A stretch of DNA of 64,000 nt from Papaver somniferum (lineage: Eukaryota > Streptophyta > Magnoliopsida > Ranunculales > Papaveraceae), in NCBI RefSeq assembly GCF_003573695.1, contig NC_039367.1, positions 29,908,442 to 29,972,441 on the forward strand. Reading direction: 5' to 3'. Below are positions 43,771 to 56,000 of the stretch, one piece after another. A program made the translations under genes and the position numbers. The notes under the pieces were generated by a model. The model searched no databases. It was given only the letters and a program-made list of their open reading frames with translations, and had not been told where the DNA came from. Position 1 is the stretch's first letter. Each line of letters opens with the position of its first letter.

Positions 43771-46577
43771 GTGGTTGGAAACAAATCTTCCAAAGATGGC
43801 AAAGGTGAGAACATCGAACGCAACTCTAAGCATGGTCTTCATGATAAAGGTATATTTCGTAAACCTGAATCCGGAATTACTTTAGTTAAGGGTGAGTGTT
43901 ATGTTTGTAAAATTTCTGGCCACGCGGCAGTAAATTGTAGACAACATAAAAACCTTAATAAGTAGAAAGTTAATGCTAATTTAGTTGAAACAAACTAGAA
44001 CGAGTTTGGTGGCATGATGTCAGAAGTTATTTTAATAACCAATGTGAGAGACCAGTAGGTGGACTCTGGAGCCACCAAGAATGTTTGTTGAAACAGAGAC
44101 CTGTTCACCTCCTATCATAGGATAGGGGATGTCGAGAAACTCTTATTGAGTAACTCATATGCAATAGAGGTTGCATAAAAGGAAAAGGTCGAGCACAAGT
44201 TCATATCTGTAATATTCTCACATTGAATGAAGTTTTCATGTTCCGAGCATATGCGAAAATCTTGTATCTTGTTCTGTTGTAGATGGAAAAATATTTAAGA
44301 TCTTAATTGAATCTGGAAAACTTGTTGTAACTAGGCAGTGATTTTTTAAGCAAGAGTTATAGGACTTTGGGTCTATATAAGCTTAACGGAAAAACTGATG
44401 ATGTGAACGTAGTTGATTCTTGTGATATCTTTGTGTGATTGATTGTTTTACGTGGTAGACTTGGAACCGTAAACTTATAAGTCAATGCTTAACTGGCTAG
44501 CATAGGCTTCGTACCCAAATTTAGTTTGGATTTTGAACAAAAAAGTGAAATCTGTGAAGAATCAAAATATGCTATAAAATCTTTTAGCACAAATGTTCAG
44601 AGTAATTCTAAGCCTTTAGAATTAATTCAGTTAGGCCTAGTTGACATGAGTTCAACCCAAAACCACTGTGGTAAAAGATGGTTATAACTTCCGTAGATGA
44701 TTGTACGAGGTACTATCTTGTATACTTGCTTAGGATAAGGATGACGCCTTAGAAGCCTTAAGATGTATAAACTTGAAGTTGGAAACCAATTAGAAGCCTT
44801 GAACATAACAACCGTATCCTTAAGGAGATGATAATTTCCATGTTGATTAGTTCAGGATTACCTGCGGCCTTGTGGGGGGAGGCAGTCCTCTTAACTAGTA
44901 TATCCTGAATAAAGTACCCTTTTAAGAATCAGATGAAACTCCATATGGTTTATGGAACGGTAGATGACCTTCTTATGAATGTGTCAAAGTGTGGGGGCGT
45001 TTGACTAAGATTGTAATTCCTCTTCCTAAAAGAACTAGATTGAAACCAAAAATGTTGATTGTGTTTTCGTATAGGGTATATTGAGTATACTTCTACAAAT
45101 AGATTTTTGGTTGTGTGTTCTGATTTTTTCTGACATTGGTGTGAATATTATTACGGAATCTAGGGATGCTGAGTTCTTTGAACATGTTTATTCTAAACCT
45201 GTACCTCATTAGAGATGTGTTGTTGATCCCCTAGATTTATCTTCAAATAGTCAGAACTTATTTTAAAGGAAGATGAAGTTGATGTTGAGCCTAAGAGAAG
45301 TAAAATAATTAGACTTGAGACTTCTTATGAAACCGACTTCATAACATGCCTAGCTTAGTCTGAGCCACAGACTTGTAAAGAAGCCTTAATATCTACTGAA
45401 ACCCCATTCTGGTAAGAAGCTTCATTTAGTGAAATGGACTCAGTCCGTTGGAACCAGACTTGGGAGCTTCTAGTTTACCTCCAGGTTGTAAGACCATGGG
45501 ATGTAAATGAGTCTTTAAGAGGAAACGATAGGTAGATGAAACTGTGGAAAAATATTAAGCTAAGTTGGTAGCTAAAGGCTATAAACTAAAAGAAGGTGTA
45601 GATTTCCTTGATTCTAATTCAATTGTGACGGAAATTACTTCCGTTGAGATACTAATTGTTATTGCTGCCATAAAGAACGTAGAGATACATCAGATGGATG
45701 TTAAGACAGCTTTTTCTAAAACCGTGAATTAGGTAAAGAAATTTACATAGATCAACCTGAAGACTTTGTAGTGAAAGGTTGTGAATACAAAGTTTGTAAT
45801 TTGAAAAATCTTTGTATGGTTTTCAAATAAGCACGTAAACAGTGACATGGAAAATTTAATCATGTGATAATGGATAGTGGATTTAAATTAATGAATCTGA
45901 CAAGTATGTCTACAAGTAACTTGTTAAGGATGTCTGTGTAATTGTATGCTTGTATGTTGATGATATGCTTGATACAAACATAGATGTGATCAATTCCACT
46001 AAAAACATGCACTGAATGAGAACATTGACTTGAAAGACTTGGGCCCTTTTGATGTAATCTTAGGGATGAGGATTAGAAGATAATCAAACATTTATAAGTC
46101 TTAGTCGTTCTCATTATGTTGAGTTGTGCTTAAGAGATACAATCAGTCTGATTGTAAACCTGCTTGTACTTCGTACGATTATTCTTGTAGTCTCAAGAAA
46201 AATAAGGGTAGTGGAGTATCTTAACTTGAATACTCAAAAGTTATAGGATGTCTGATGAATTTAATGAACTGTAAGAGTCCAGACATTGCCTATATTGTGA
46301 GTAAGTTAAGTGGATATAATTGTAGTCCAGAGCAAGAGAATTCAGATGCACTGAGTAGAGTATTATGGTACCTAAAATACTCTTTTGATTTATGAAAGGT
46401 ATCTTGTTGTCCTTGGGACTTTATGATGCAAACTGGATAGTTGACTCAGAGGAGTCTAAGTCTACGAGTGGATATGGTTTCACTCTAACATGTGGGTTTG
46501 TTGTTGGAAGATTTCCAAACAAACATATCGCTCAATTCATTATGGAATCTGAGAGTATTGCGTTAGATAAAGCATGA
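43771..46577 (+). pseudogene. copia 2 gag-pol remnant
   Basis: Same layout as copia 1: gag knuckle CYVCKISGHAAVNC (about 43899), broken integrase, QMDVKTAF (about 45690), CLYVDDML (about 45947) and RNase H GLYDANWIVDSEES (46392-46577). The premature stops are shared with copia 1, for example the TAG after KNLNK and the TGA after SIALDKA. Confidence 0.85.
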
Positions 46578-47706
46578 GAGGGGGCCGAGTGCCTAAGATG
46601 ATTTTTAGAAGACATTCCTCTTTGGCATAGGCCTGTGCCAGCTATATCTATACATTGTGTTAGCCAAGCTATAATAGTTAAAGCTAAGAAATAACTAATC
46701 TCAATCGGCGTTATTTCCATTGATTGGATAAAGTCCAAGGAGAATATCGCGCAATCTTTGACGAAAGGTTTGTACAAAGAGATAGTTAAAAATGCATCGA
46801 GGGGGTTGGGGCTTAAGCTCATATATTAAACTTGCCATGAAGGATACTCAACCTTGCTGACTGGAGATCCCATGATCAAGGTTTCGAATGAGACAACTAA
46901 TTTGTGGTGGGTAAAGGTAAACACTATCAGAGATTTTCATTCTCTGTCCCTTCCCTATGGTGTAGACGTGATAGTGTGACTGCATGTGGAGGATGACTTT
47001 TTAATAAGTCTTAATGAGTTCTATAGTTTCAATTTAAGATTGAAGTGGGGTGTAGCAGTAACACTCTTTATGGAAACTCACCTATCTGAATGAGGAAGTG
47101 GGTCGCTTCCTGTGAGAATATGAGCTGATTCTCTAGAGCATTCTGAGAAACAGGATACGTCCAGGGCCAAAACGGACAAAACGGCACGAGCTTGGCAGCA
47201 ATCTTGGAGATATCACCCGTGGTTGTTATCACGAATTACATCAAATGCTAGCAGTTCAAGACATAGTTCACTGTCTCTAGCAAGTAATTCTGGTAATATC
47301 TCACTAAGCAAAGGTTCAAGACCTCATGGACACCTCTGCCTAAAATGGTATTTCCTGCGTTTTTTATGTGATTTTCATTTTGATGGTTTTGGTATTACTG
47401 GAACTTAGGACCTAAAGGTCACTAAGGGTTCACTAGTTCATGCTTTTTCACTTTGGTGAAAGATACCTATAGTCTCACCATGTGAGAATTAAAGATGAAA
47501 GCTCTCAATACTATTATGATTTATGCAATCCATAGTATGACCCTGGGGTCAACACACTTTTGTGTGAGGGAGAGGACGTAGAAATGACTAGTATAATTTC
47601 AACACTTGCACGATCAGTCTGTTTGGATCATGAGGTTGGGATATTTATTTACCAATATCTATCTGTGTTTTCATGTTTTATTGAGTTTTCATTCATGTGG
47701 GGATTG

Positions 47707-48343
47707 TTGGAAAACGATTAATAAAAAAATAATTTTTTAAAGTTTTAATAAAAAATTATAATTTATTGTTTTATTTTGTGAATGAAACTTTTTAGTCCCA
47801 CATCGTGGAGTTTCCAATTTTTAGTAGTTTTAAGAAACTATATAAAGCTTTTAGTCCCACATCGGGGAGTTTTTCTTCTTAAGTTGTATTTGTCAATTAT
47901 ACAAAGAAATTCACTACTTTTGTAAAATCTATGGGAAAGGGGTTGCTCTATATTTTAGAGGGACCCCTAAGGGAAAATATTTTATAGCGGTTTTTAAGCA
48001 TTCGCGATTTTCCTTAACGGTTTTTTCGGAGTTGCCAAGCTCAAGTTGAGCATCTACTACATATGCTAGTAGTAGGTGTATTAGGGTGTTTTATCCTGGA
48101 GATATCCGTCCTGTGAGGGCTATAGCATCACTCTTGAGTGTAGCCGGGCGCTAATGTCTTAAGGACAGCGTGTTGTTGAACACGTGACTCACTCTATTTT
48201 CCAAAGTTTTGCCTTGTTGCTGTTGCGGAGATACGGGAAGCTTGTTCGTTTCGTCAAAGCAATCACTTCCATTATAAAGGAGCTAAGTATCAATAACTTT
48301 TGCTTATTTGATTTTTCTTTGTTTTTGATTATTGCACCCAACA
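47707..48343 (+). repeat. 3' LTR of copia 2
   Basis: Differs from its partner at a handful of sites, including GTT duplicated in GTGTTGTTGAACACG (about 48172-48186). Confidence 0.92.
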
Positions 48344-48468
48344 TACCGTAATCATATGTTTTCTTAAGCCATATATTTTTGGTAGTCATGTTTTTTCCCC
48401 TTTCTTTAGAGCATGATTTTAGATGGTCATGGCTCCGTGCTTATGTTTTTGGCGGTTTGGTGTTCATT

Positions 48469-49382
48469 TGTTAGAGAAAATGAGTTTATTTGTTGGTTTA
48501 ATAATCTTGGTTTGGATTTAATCTTGTGACATATGAGTCACCAAGGGTGCTTGCTCATTTTCTTATGAGTGAATGAAAGAGGACCTTTAGTTCCACATTG
48601 GATATACTAGAAGTAAATGTCCTCCATATATGCTGAGTATCTTAGTTACCAATATGGACGAGCGGGTACGAGTGGGAAGATAATATTTTTTCTCGCTAAG
48701 GCTTTGGGCTTAGGGCTCGGGCTTGTGCTTGCACCGTGGATGTATGTCAACCAAGGTTTATTTCTTGTGGTCAAAATTATTTTGAATTATCTTAAAGAAT
48801 TTAAAATAAATTTTTGTTTATCTATTAATTGATTTGCTTAACTTGGGGCTTATGACTTGGGAGAAAATTATTTATTTACCAAAATGAGTTTTATAACTTA
48901 TGTCAACATTATGTCAACATTAGGACATAATATTTCCTAAACATTTTTAATTAATTCCTATCATAATTTGTGACTTAATTTTTCCTTAGTTAATGCACTG
49001 AATTAACTCTCCTTTTTTCCTATAAAAGAAAATGAATTTCTCATTTGCAAAGTGTGTCCAGAAGAGCTACTATCCTCTTCTTTTCGTCTTTCTCGCTCTT
49101 TGTGGTTTTATTTTTTGTGTCATTGCTGTTGAGTTCCTATGAGTGGGAAAGTATTGTAGTGCTGACAATATTTGCAACGGGAAGTTTTATCCTGGATACG
49201 ACTTGACCACAGGGTATAGGCATCACTCATTCTTAAGGCGTACCGGTCAACTATCGTGTTAAGGACAGCGTGTTGAACACGTGACTCTGTCCTCTGTTTG
49301 ATGATTCCATTGAGTGTTTATTTAAGCATTTCAGAAATTTATTTCTAATATTTTCTTTGAGTATTTTATTGTTACAGTTGCA
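48469..49382 (+). repeat. 5' LTR of copia 3
   Basis: Has CCTATAAAAGAAAATG near 49019 (a TATA box), and GTGTTGAACACGTGACTC with CACGTG at 49278-49283, shared with elements 1 and 2. ACAATCTTAACACGATAG follows; no tRNA primer site was recognised. Confidence 0.85.
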
Positions 49383-49418
49383 ACAATCTTAACACGATAG
49401 TCTTTTCTATATGTAACA

Positions 49419-50192
49419 ATGGGTAAGAACGATGTTGATGGGTCAGAAACATTTTCTGGGGAGCTCATCCGTTTTGTCAAACCGATCACTTCCATTATAA
49501 AGGAGATAGGTATCAATAATTTTTGTTTATTTGATTGTTCCTTGTATTTAATTATTGCACCCAATAATCATGGATGTTATTTGTGGAGTGAAAAAGCAAA
49601 AAATGAATTTTTGGGTTTGCTGTATACTTTCGCTTTTATCTCTTAACCTAGAAAGAATTTTGATAAACCCTTTTGGCATGATTTAGTAGACATCTTGATA
49701 GTTACCCACGTAAAATTTCAGAATTTTTGGAGTTATAAAAGTATTTTTTCGATATTTTACAAAACAAAGAAATGTTCCTGAAAAATTCTGACGAACAGAA
49801 ATTTGTTGTTGACAATATTATTTTTTATGGGGTAACCATGAGTTTTTTTTTAAATGGTGGTTCAAACGAAGTTTGTAAATCTAGATGCTATCTTCAAAAT
49901 TCATATTCTATTTTCTGATTCGGAATTGTGGGGTGTGAATAAAGGTTCCATCTACAAGGGACATGGCTAATAGGCGCATGTGGCTAAAAATAAATCTTCC
50001 AAAGATGGCAAATGTGAGAACATCAAATGCAACACTTTTCATAGCTCTCATTACAAACGCATGTTTCACAGACCTAAATCTAGCGTTACTTTAATTAAGG
50101 GTGTTTGTTATGTTTGTAAAATTCCTGGTCAAATGGCATTAATGTGTAGACAACATAAAACCTTAATAAGCAGAAAGCTAATGCTAATTTAG
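49419..50192 (+). pseudogene. copia 3 gag
   Basis: Starts MGKNDVDGSETFSGELIRFV at 49419, close after the 5' LTR, with IIKEIGINNFCLFDCS following. After frame changes the C-terminal part (49980-50192) has CYVCKIPGQMALMC, where the knuckle His is replaced by Gln. Gag would form the particle shell; this copy is broken. Confidence 0.7.
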
Positions 50193-50617
50193 TTGAAACA
50201 AACTAGAACGAGTTTAGTGGCATGATAACCTATGTGAGAGACTGGAGTGGAATCTGGAGCCACTAAGCATGTTTGTTAAAACAAATACATGTTCACCTCT
50301 TATCTGAGAATAAGGGATGTTGAGAAACTCCATATGAGTAGCTCATTTTCCACAGAGGTTGCATAAGAGGGAAAGGTCGAGCAGAAGCTCATACTATAAC
50401 ATTCTCACATTGAATGAATTTTCATGTTCCGGGCATATGCAAGCTAGAATCTTATATCTTGTTCTACTGAAGATGGTAAAATATTTAAGATATTAAATGA
50501 ATCAGTAAAAAACTTGTCGTAACTAAGGGAAATGATTTTTCAGGCATCGGTTATATGACTTAGGGTTTATATAAGCTTAAAGGAAAATTGATGAAGTGAA
50601 CATTTTTAATATTTTGT

Positions 50618-51340
50618 GTGTGTTTGAATGTTTTGCTTGGTAGACTTAGATTAAATTATAAGTCAATGCATAAACTAGCTAATGTAGGTTGCATACCCAA
50701 ATTTAGTTTGGAAAAAGAACACAATTGTGAAATTTGCGTAGAATCACAATATGCTAGAAAAACATTTTTAGCAAAAATGTTCATAGAAATTCTAAACCCT
50801 TAGAAATAATTCACTCGGACCTAGTTGACTTGAAATACGTTCAAACTAGAGGTGGTAAGAAATGGTTTGTTACTTTTATAGGCGACTGTACGAGGTGTTG
50901 TCATTTATATTTGCTTAGAGGTAAGGATGATGCCTTGAAAGCCTTTAAGATGTATAAACTAGAAGTTGAAAACCAACTGAATACTACCATTAAAACAGTT
51001 AGGTCTGACCATGTTGGTGAGTATAAAATTCTTATAGAAGATTTTTGTATATAAACTGGCTTAATACACGAAGTTACCCCTCCTTATTTACCTCAGTCTA
51101 ATGGTGTAGTTGAACGTAAGAACCGTACCATTAAGGAGATGATGAATGCCATGTTGATTAGTTCAGGATTACCTTCGAAGTTGTGGGGGGGAAGCTGTCC
51201 TCTCAGCCTGCTATATCCTGAATAGAGTACCCTTTAAAGGATCAGATAAAACTCCAAATGATTTGTGGAAAGGTAGACAACCTTATTTTGCATACTTCAA
51301 AGTGTGGGGGTGTTTGGATAAGGTTCACATCCCTAAACCT
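50618..51340 (+). pseudogene. copia 3 GAG-pre-integrase and integrase core
   Basis: The pre-integrase part reads MHKLANVGCIPKFS, then CEICVESQYARKTF (Cys pair of the zinc finger). The integrase core reads GGKKWFVTFIGDCTRCCHLY (first Asp) and TVRSDHVGEYK (second Asp, DNGGEY-like). After a stop near 51054, VTPPYLPQSNGVVERKN (about 51073-51125, third acidic residue) follows. A frameshift lies at the G run near 51190. Confidence 0.8.
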
Positions 51341-51500
51341 AAAGAACCAAGATAGGACCCAAAACTGTTGACTGTATCTTCATAGGGTATCCTGAGCATA
51401 CTGCGTATAGATTTATGGTTGTGAGTTCTGAAATTTCTGAAATTGGTGTGAATACTTTTATGGAGTCTAGGGATGCTGTGTTTTTGAAATTGTTTTTACT

Positions 51501-52672
51501 TTGAAAACTGACTTTCGTAAGAGAAATGTTGATCCCCTAGATGTTCCTTCAACCAATCAGACTTTACCTTTAGAAGAAGACGAAGTAGAAATTGAGCCTG
51601 AGAGAAGTAAAAGGCCTAGAACCAAAACCTTCTTTGGAGATGACTTCGTAAATTTAGCCGAGATTGATCCTCATACTTATAGAGAGGCCATGAATTCTTC
51701 CCACGCTCCATGGTGGAAGAAGTCTGTTATTACTGAAATGGAAACCATTAAAGATAATGTTACATGGGAGATAGTAGATTTACCTCTAGGGTGTAAGGCC
51801 ATAGGATGTAAATAGATCTTCAGGAGGAAACGTAACTTAGATGGAACTATTCAAAAATACAAGGCTAGGTTAGTAGATAAAGGCTATAACAACATGAAAG
51901 TGTAGATTTCTTTGATACCTACTCACCCATTACGAGAATTACTTCCATTAGGATGCTAACTGCTATAGCTGCGGTTCATAACCTAGAGATACATCAAATG
52001 GATGTAAAGACAGCTTTTCTAAATGGTAAATTAGATGAAAAAATTTGCATGGAACAACCTGAGGGCATTGTAGTGAAAGGTTGTGAAAACAAAGTTTGTA
52101 AACTGAAAAAATCTTTGTATGGATTGAAACAAGCACCTAAACAATGGCATGAAAAATTTGATCATGTAATGTTTTCTAGTGGTTTTAAAATCAATGAATC
52201 TAACAAGTGTGTCTACACTAAACTTGTGAATGATGATTGTGTGATTGTATGCTTGTATGTCGATGATATGATTATACTTGATACAAACATGGATGTAATT
52301 AATTCCACTAAAAGCATGCTAAATAATAACTTTAACATGAAAGACTTAGGCCCCGCAGATGTAATCTTAGGGATGAAAATTAGAAGAAATTCTAACGGTT
52401 ATAGTCTTAGTCAATCTCATTATGTTGATGTGCTTAGAAAATTCAATCATTTTGATTGTAAGCTTTCTTATACTCTGTACGATCCTTGTTGTAGACTCAA
52501 AAAGAATAAGGGTAATAAAGTGTCACAACTTGAATACTCACGAGTTATAGGAAGTCTGATGTACTTGATGAACTGTACTAGGCCAGACATTGCCTATATT
52601 GTGAGAAAGTTAAGTAGAAATACTTATAGTCCAGATCAAGAGAATTGGGATACACTTAGTAGAGTAATATGA
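51501..52672 (+). pseudogene. copia 3 reverse transcriptase, largely open
   Basis: The leading part 51501-51815 (ERSKRPRTKTFFGDDF, HAPWWKKSVITEME) ends at a TAG. The RT core is open for 239 codons at 51953-52672: HQMDVKTAFLNGKLDEKICM, KLKKSLYGLKQAPKQWHEKF, VIVCLYVDDMIIL (catalytic YVDD) and MKDLGPADVILGMKI. The frame ends near 52672, before RNase H, which survives only as scraps (EGFCDANWIVDSEES, about 52728). Of the three copia copies it is the closest to a working enzyme. Confidence 0.85.
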
Positions 52673-53712
52673 TACTGAAATTACTCTATTACCTTTTGTT
52701 TGGTTTATGAAAGGTATCTTGCTGTCCTTGAGGGATTTTGTGATGCTAACTGGATAGTTGACTCAGAGGAGTCTAATCTACGAGTGGATATATTTTCGCT
52801 CTAGTTTGAGGGTCTGTTTTTGGAATATTTCCAAACAGACATGTTTTGCTCAAATTCACTATGGAATTTGAGAGTATTACGTTAGATAAGGCACGAGAGG
52901 GGACCGAGTGACTAAGATGCTTTTTAGAAGACATTCCTCTCTGGCATAGGCCTGTGCCAACGATATCTATACATTGTGTTAGCCGAGCTATATTAGCTAA
53001 AGCTAAAAATAACTATCTCAATCGGCGTTATTTCCATTGATTGGATAAAGTCCAAGGAGAATATCGCGCAACCTTTGACGAAAGGTTTATCTAAGGAGAT
53101 AGTTAGTAATGCATCAAGTGAGATGGGGCCTAGGCTCATCAAATAAACTTGCCATGAAGGATACTCAACCTTGCTGACTGGAGATCCCAAGATCAAGGTT
53201 TTGAATGAGACAACTATTTTGTGGCGGGTCAAGGTAATCAGAGAATTTCATTCTCTGCCCCTTTCCTATGGTGTAGACGTGATAGTGTGACTGCATGTGA
53301 AGGATGACTTTAATTAAGTCTTAATGAGTTCTATAGTTTCAATTTAAGATTGAAGTGGGGTGTAGCAGTAAACACTCTTGGTAGAAATCACCTATCTGAA
53401 TGTGGAAGTGGGTCGCTTCCTATGAGAATAAAGCTGGATCTCTAGAGCATTCTGAGAAACAGAATTTGTTCAGGGCCAAAAAGGATACAACGGCACGAAC
53501 TTGACAACACCTAGAGAAATATCACGTGTGGTTATTATCGCGGATTACACCAAACGATGGCAGTTCAAGACATCGCGTTCACTGTCCATCAAGTAGTTCC
53601 GGCAATTTCTCATTAAGCAAAGGTTCAAGACCTCATGGACACCTGTTGCCTAAGTGGTATTTCTCGCTTTCCGTTTTCTGATTTTTATCGGTATTTCATT
53701 CATGTGGGGGAT

Positions 53713-54608
53713 TGTTGGAGAAAATGAGTTTATTTGTTGGTTTAATAGTCTTGGTTTGGATTTGATCTTGTGACATATGAGTCACCAAGGATGCTTGCTC
53801 ATTTTCTTATGAGTAAATGAAAGAGGACCTTTAGTTCCACATTGCATATACTAGAGGTAAATGTCCTCCATATATGCCGAGTATCTTAGTTACCAATATG
53901 GATGGGCGGGTACGAGCGGGAAGACAATATTCGCTAAGGCTTTGGGCTTAGGGCTCGGGCTTGTGCCTCCGCCGTGGATGTATGTCAACCAAGTTTATTT
54001 CTTTTGGTCAAAATTATTTTGAATTATCTTAAAGAATTTAAAATAAATTTTTGATTATCTATTAATTGATTTGCTTAACTTGGGGCTTATGACTTGAGAG
54101 AAAATTATTTACTTACCAAAATGAGTTTTATAACTTATATCAACATTATGACAAAATATTTCCTAAACATTTTTAATTAATCCCTGTCATAATTTGTGAC
54201 TTAATTTTCCTTAATTAATGCACTGAATTAACTCTCCTTTTTTCCTATAAAAGAAAATGAATTTCTCATTTGCAAAGTGTGTCCAGAAGAGCTATTATCC
54301 TCTTCTTTTCGTCTTTCTCCCTCTGTGTGGTTTTTATTCTTTGTGTCATTGATGTTGAGTTCGTATGAGTGGGCAAGTATTGTAGTGCCAACAATATTTG
54401 CAACGGGAAGTTTTATCCTGGATACGACTTGACCACAGGGTATAGGCATCACTCATTCTTGAGGCATACCGGTCAACTATCGTGTTAAGGACAGCGTGTT
54501 GAACACGTGACTCTGTCCTCTGTTTGCTGATTCCATTGAGTGTTTATTTAAGCGTTTGAGAAATTTATTTCTAACATCTTCTTTGAGTATTTTATTGTTA
54601 CAGTTGCA
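53713..54608 (+). repeat. 3' LTR of copia 3
   Basis: Matches the 5' LTR with scattered changes and small deletions (for example loss of TTTTTTCT near 53930), so this insertion is older than elements 1 and 2. Confidence 0.85.
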
Positions 54609-55282
54609 GTACATTTTTCTTTGTTTTCATTAGATTTTTGTTGCCCTGTCTTGCTTCCTATCCATCTTTCATCTTTATTTTCCTTTCTCATAATTGTTGA
54701 TGTTTTTTTAAGTCTTTAATGATTCAATTTCATTTAGTTTTTTCATCCTTTTTAATATGTTTTCTTCTTATATTATGATTAACTATTTGTCTTTGTTTCT
54801 CCATTATGTGTATGCAGTTTGACTTATCTCTTATGGCTTTTGTCTTTTTGTATATTGTGTTCATAGCGTTTGTTGAGTATGTTTCAAGTTTTTGCTAGAT
54901 AGAATCGTATGTGTTGGTGTCTCCAATTTCTCTAGTTTCCGGTGGAAGGGATTGTATTCCCACCTCAACACGGTATATCAGATTTAGATCTTATCCTACG
55001 TCTTTGTCAGTTCAAAAAATTTAAAAATTCAAAAAAAAAAAACATAAACAAACTTAAACGGAAAGTTTTTGTTTCCTAGTTTTTCTCAGATGGTCAACCT
55101 ACAGCTGTTACACTTGTCATTTCAGCAACATTCCTAGAATATTTTGTTCTCATGATAGTAGCCAAAATATTTTCGTATATTCATACCCATCTTTTCATAC
55201 ATCACTTTATCATCATAAAATTACAAAAAAGTATCTTATTCAACATCAGTTCAGTAACAAAAGTCCTAAAAATATTTGTAGA
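54609..55282 (+). other. LINE 2 5' leader, second part
   Basis: T-rich untranslated DNA between the copia 3 end and the ORF1 start. It continues the T-rich stretch at 48371-48468. Confidence 0.5.
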
Positions 55283-56000
55283 ATGGAGTCGGAAAATTCT
55301 AGTCATGTTAGTGACTTCGTCAACAAGTTTCAACAGGCAACTTTAGATTTGGGGGATTTATCTTCCAACAAGAGAACCGTGGAAGAGGCATCTTCATGGG
55401 AGGTAAGCGTCATTAGGAAGATTATAATTGAAGGAAGAATGAGTTAGTAAACTGTAGAAAAAATTATCAAATTCACTTGGCCTTTTAGGTCTATGGAAGA
55501 CTTAAGAATAGTCGAAGTTAAACCCAATATAATAGTCTTAAAGTTTAGCAAATGGGATCTCTTGAATAAATTGATTGAGACGAGGCCATTGATTATCAAC
55601 AAGAATCTGCTTGTTGTGCATGATTAGATCGCGTATATGGTTTACACTGAGAAACACTGGGGAATTCAGCTTAAATACCTTTTACCAGTTTTGGATTCAA
55701 CTTAAATACCTTTTACCAGGACATAAGAATGTTTACTTTGTTACTAATATGGAAGAAATCATGGGAGAAGTAATTAGAATTCAACCTCAAGATGCAATAC
55801 CAATTGGCAGTGGCCCTGTAAAAGTTTGTATCAATATTGATCTGTCCATGCCATTAAGAAGAGGACTCAAGGATATTACAAATGTTGGTGTTACACGCTG
55901 GAAAAAAAAAATTCTATGAAAGGCATCCAAACAGCATATATCAAGATTATTATGTCATCAACCATGTTAAAGGGGATTGCAAGGATGTTGCTAAATGAGA
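55283..56000 (+). pseudogene. LINE 2 ORF1, broken
   Basis: Starts MESENSSHVSDFVNKFQQAT. Two stops follow EGRMS. KIIKFTWPFRSMEDLRIVEV and KWDLLNKLIETRPL match the DUF4283 RNA-binding part of plant LINE ORF1. INIDLSMPLRRGLKDITNVG (about 55830) and HVKGDCKDVAK (about 55965) are the knuckle region in decayed form. Confidence 0.7.

Larger units (their letters stand above)
42675..48343 (+). mobile_element. Ty1-copia element 2, defective, full LTRs and target duplication
   Basis: 5' LTR 42675-43310 (636 bp) and 3' LTR 47707-48343 (637 bp), both TGTTGG...CCAACA. The 5-bp target duplication TACCG is perfect (42670-42674, 48344-48348). The purine tract CATGTGGGGAT precedes the 3' LTR. The interior is nearly identical to copia 1, including its stops and deletions. 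The LTR pair shares private changes (GTTGTATTTGTCAATTATAC) that copia 1 lacks, so it arose by its own reverse transcription and not by copying of the locus. Confidence 0.95.
48469..54608 (+). mobile_element. Ty1-copia element 3, related to elements 1 and 2
   Basis: 5' LTR 48469-49382 (TGTTAGAGAAAATG ... CAGTTGCA, ~914 bp), 3' LTR 53713-54608 (~896 bp), purine tract CATGTGGGGGAT before the 3' LTR. No perfect 5-bp target duplication (TCATT on the left, GTACA on the right). The interior is related to elements 1 and 2 but far less damaged, especially in reverse transcriptase. It lies inside the leader of LINE 2. Confidence 0.88.

Noticed and set aside
48464..54613. Target duplication for copia 3
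   Set aside because: TCATT and GTACA do not match, so none was claimed.
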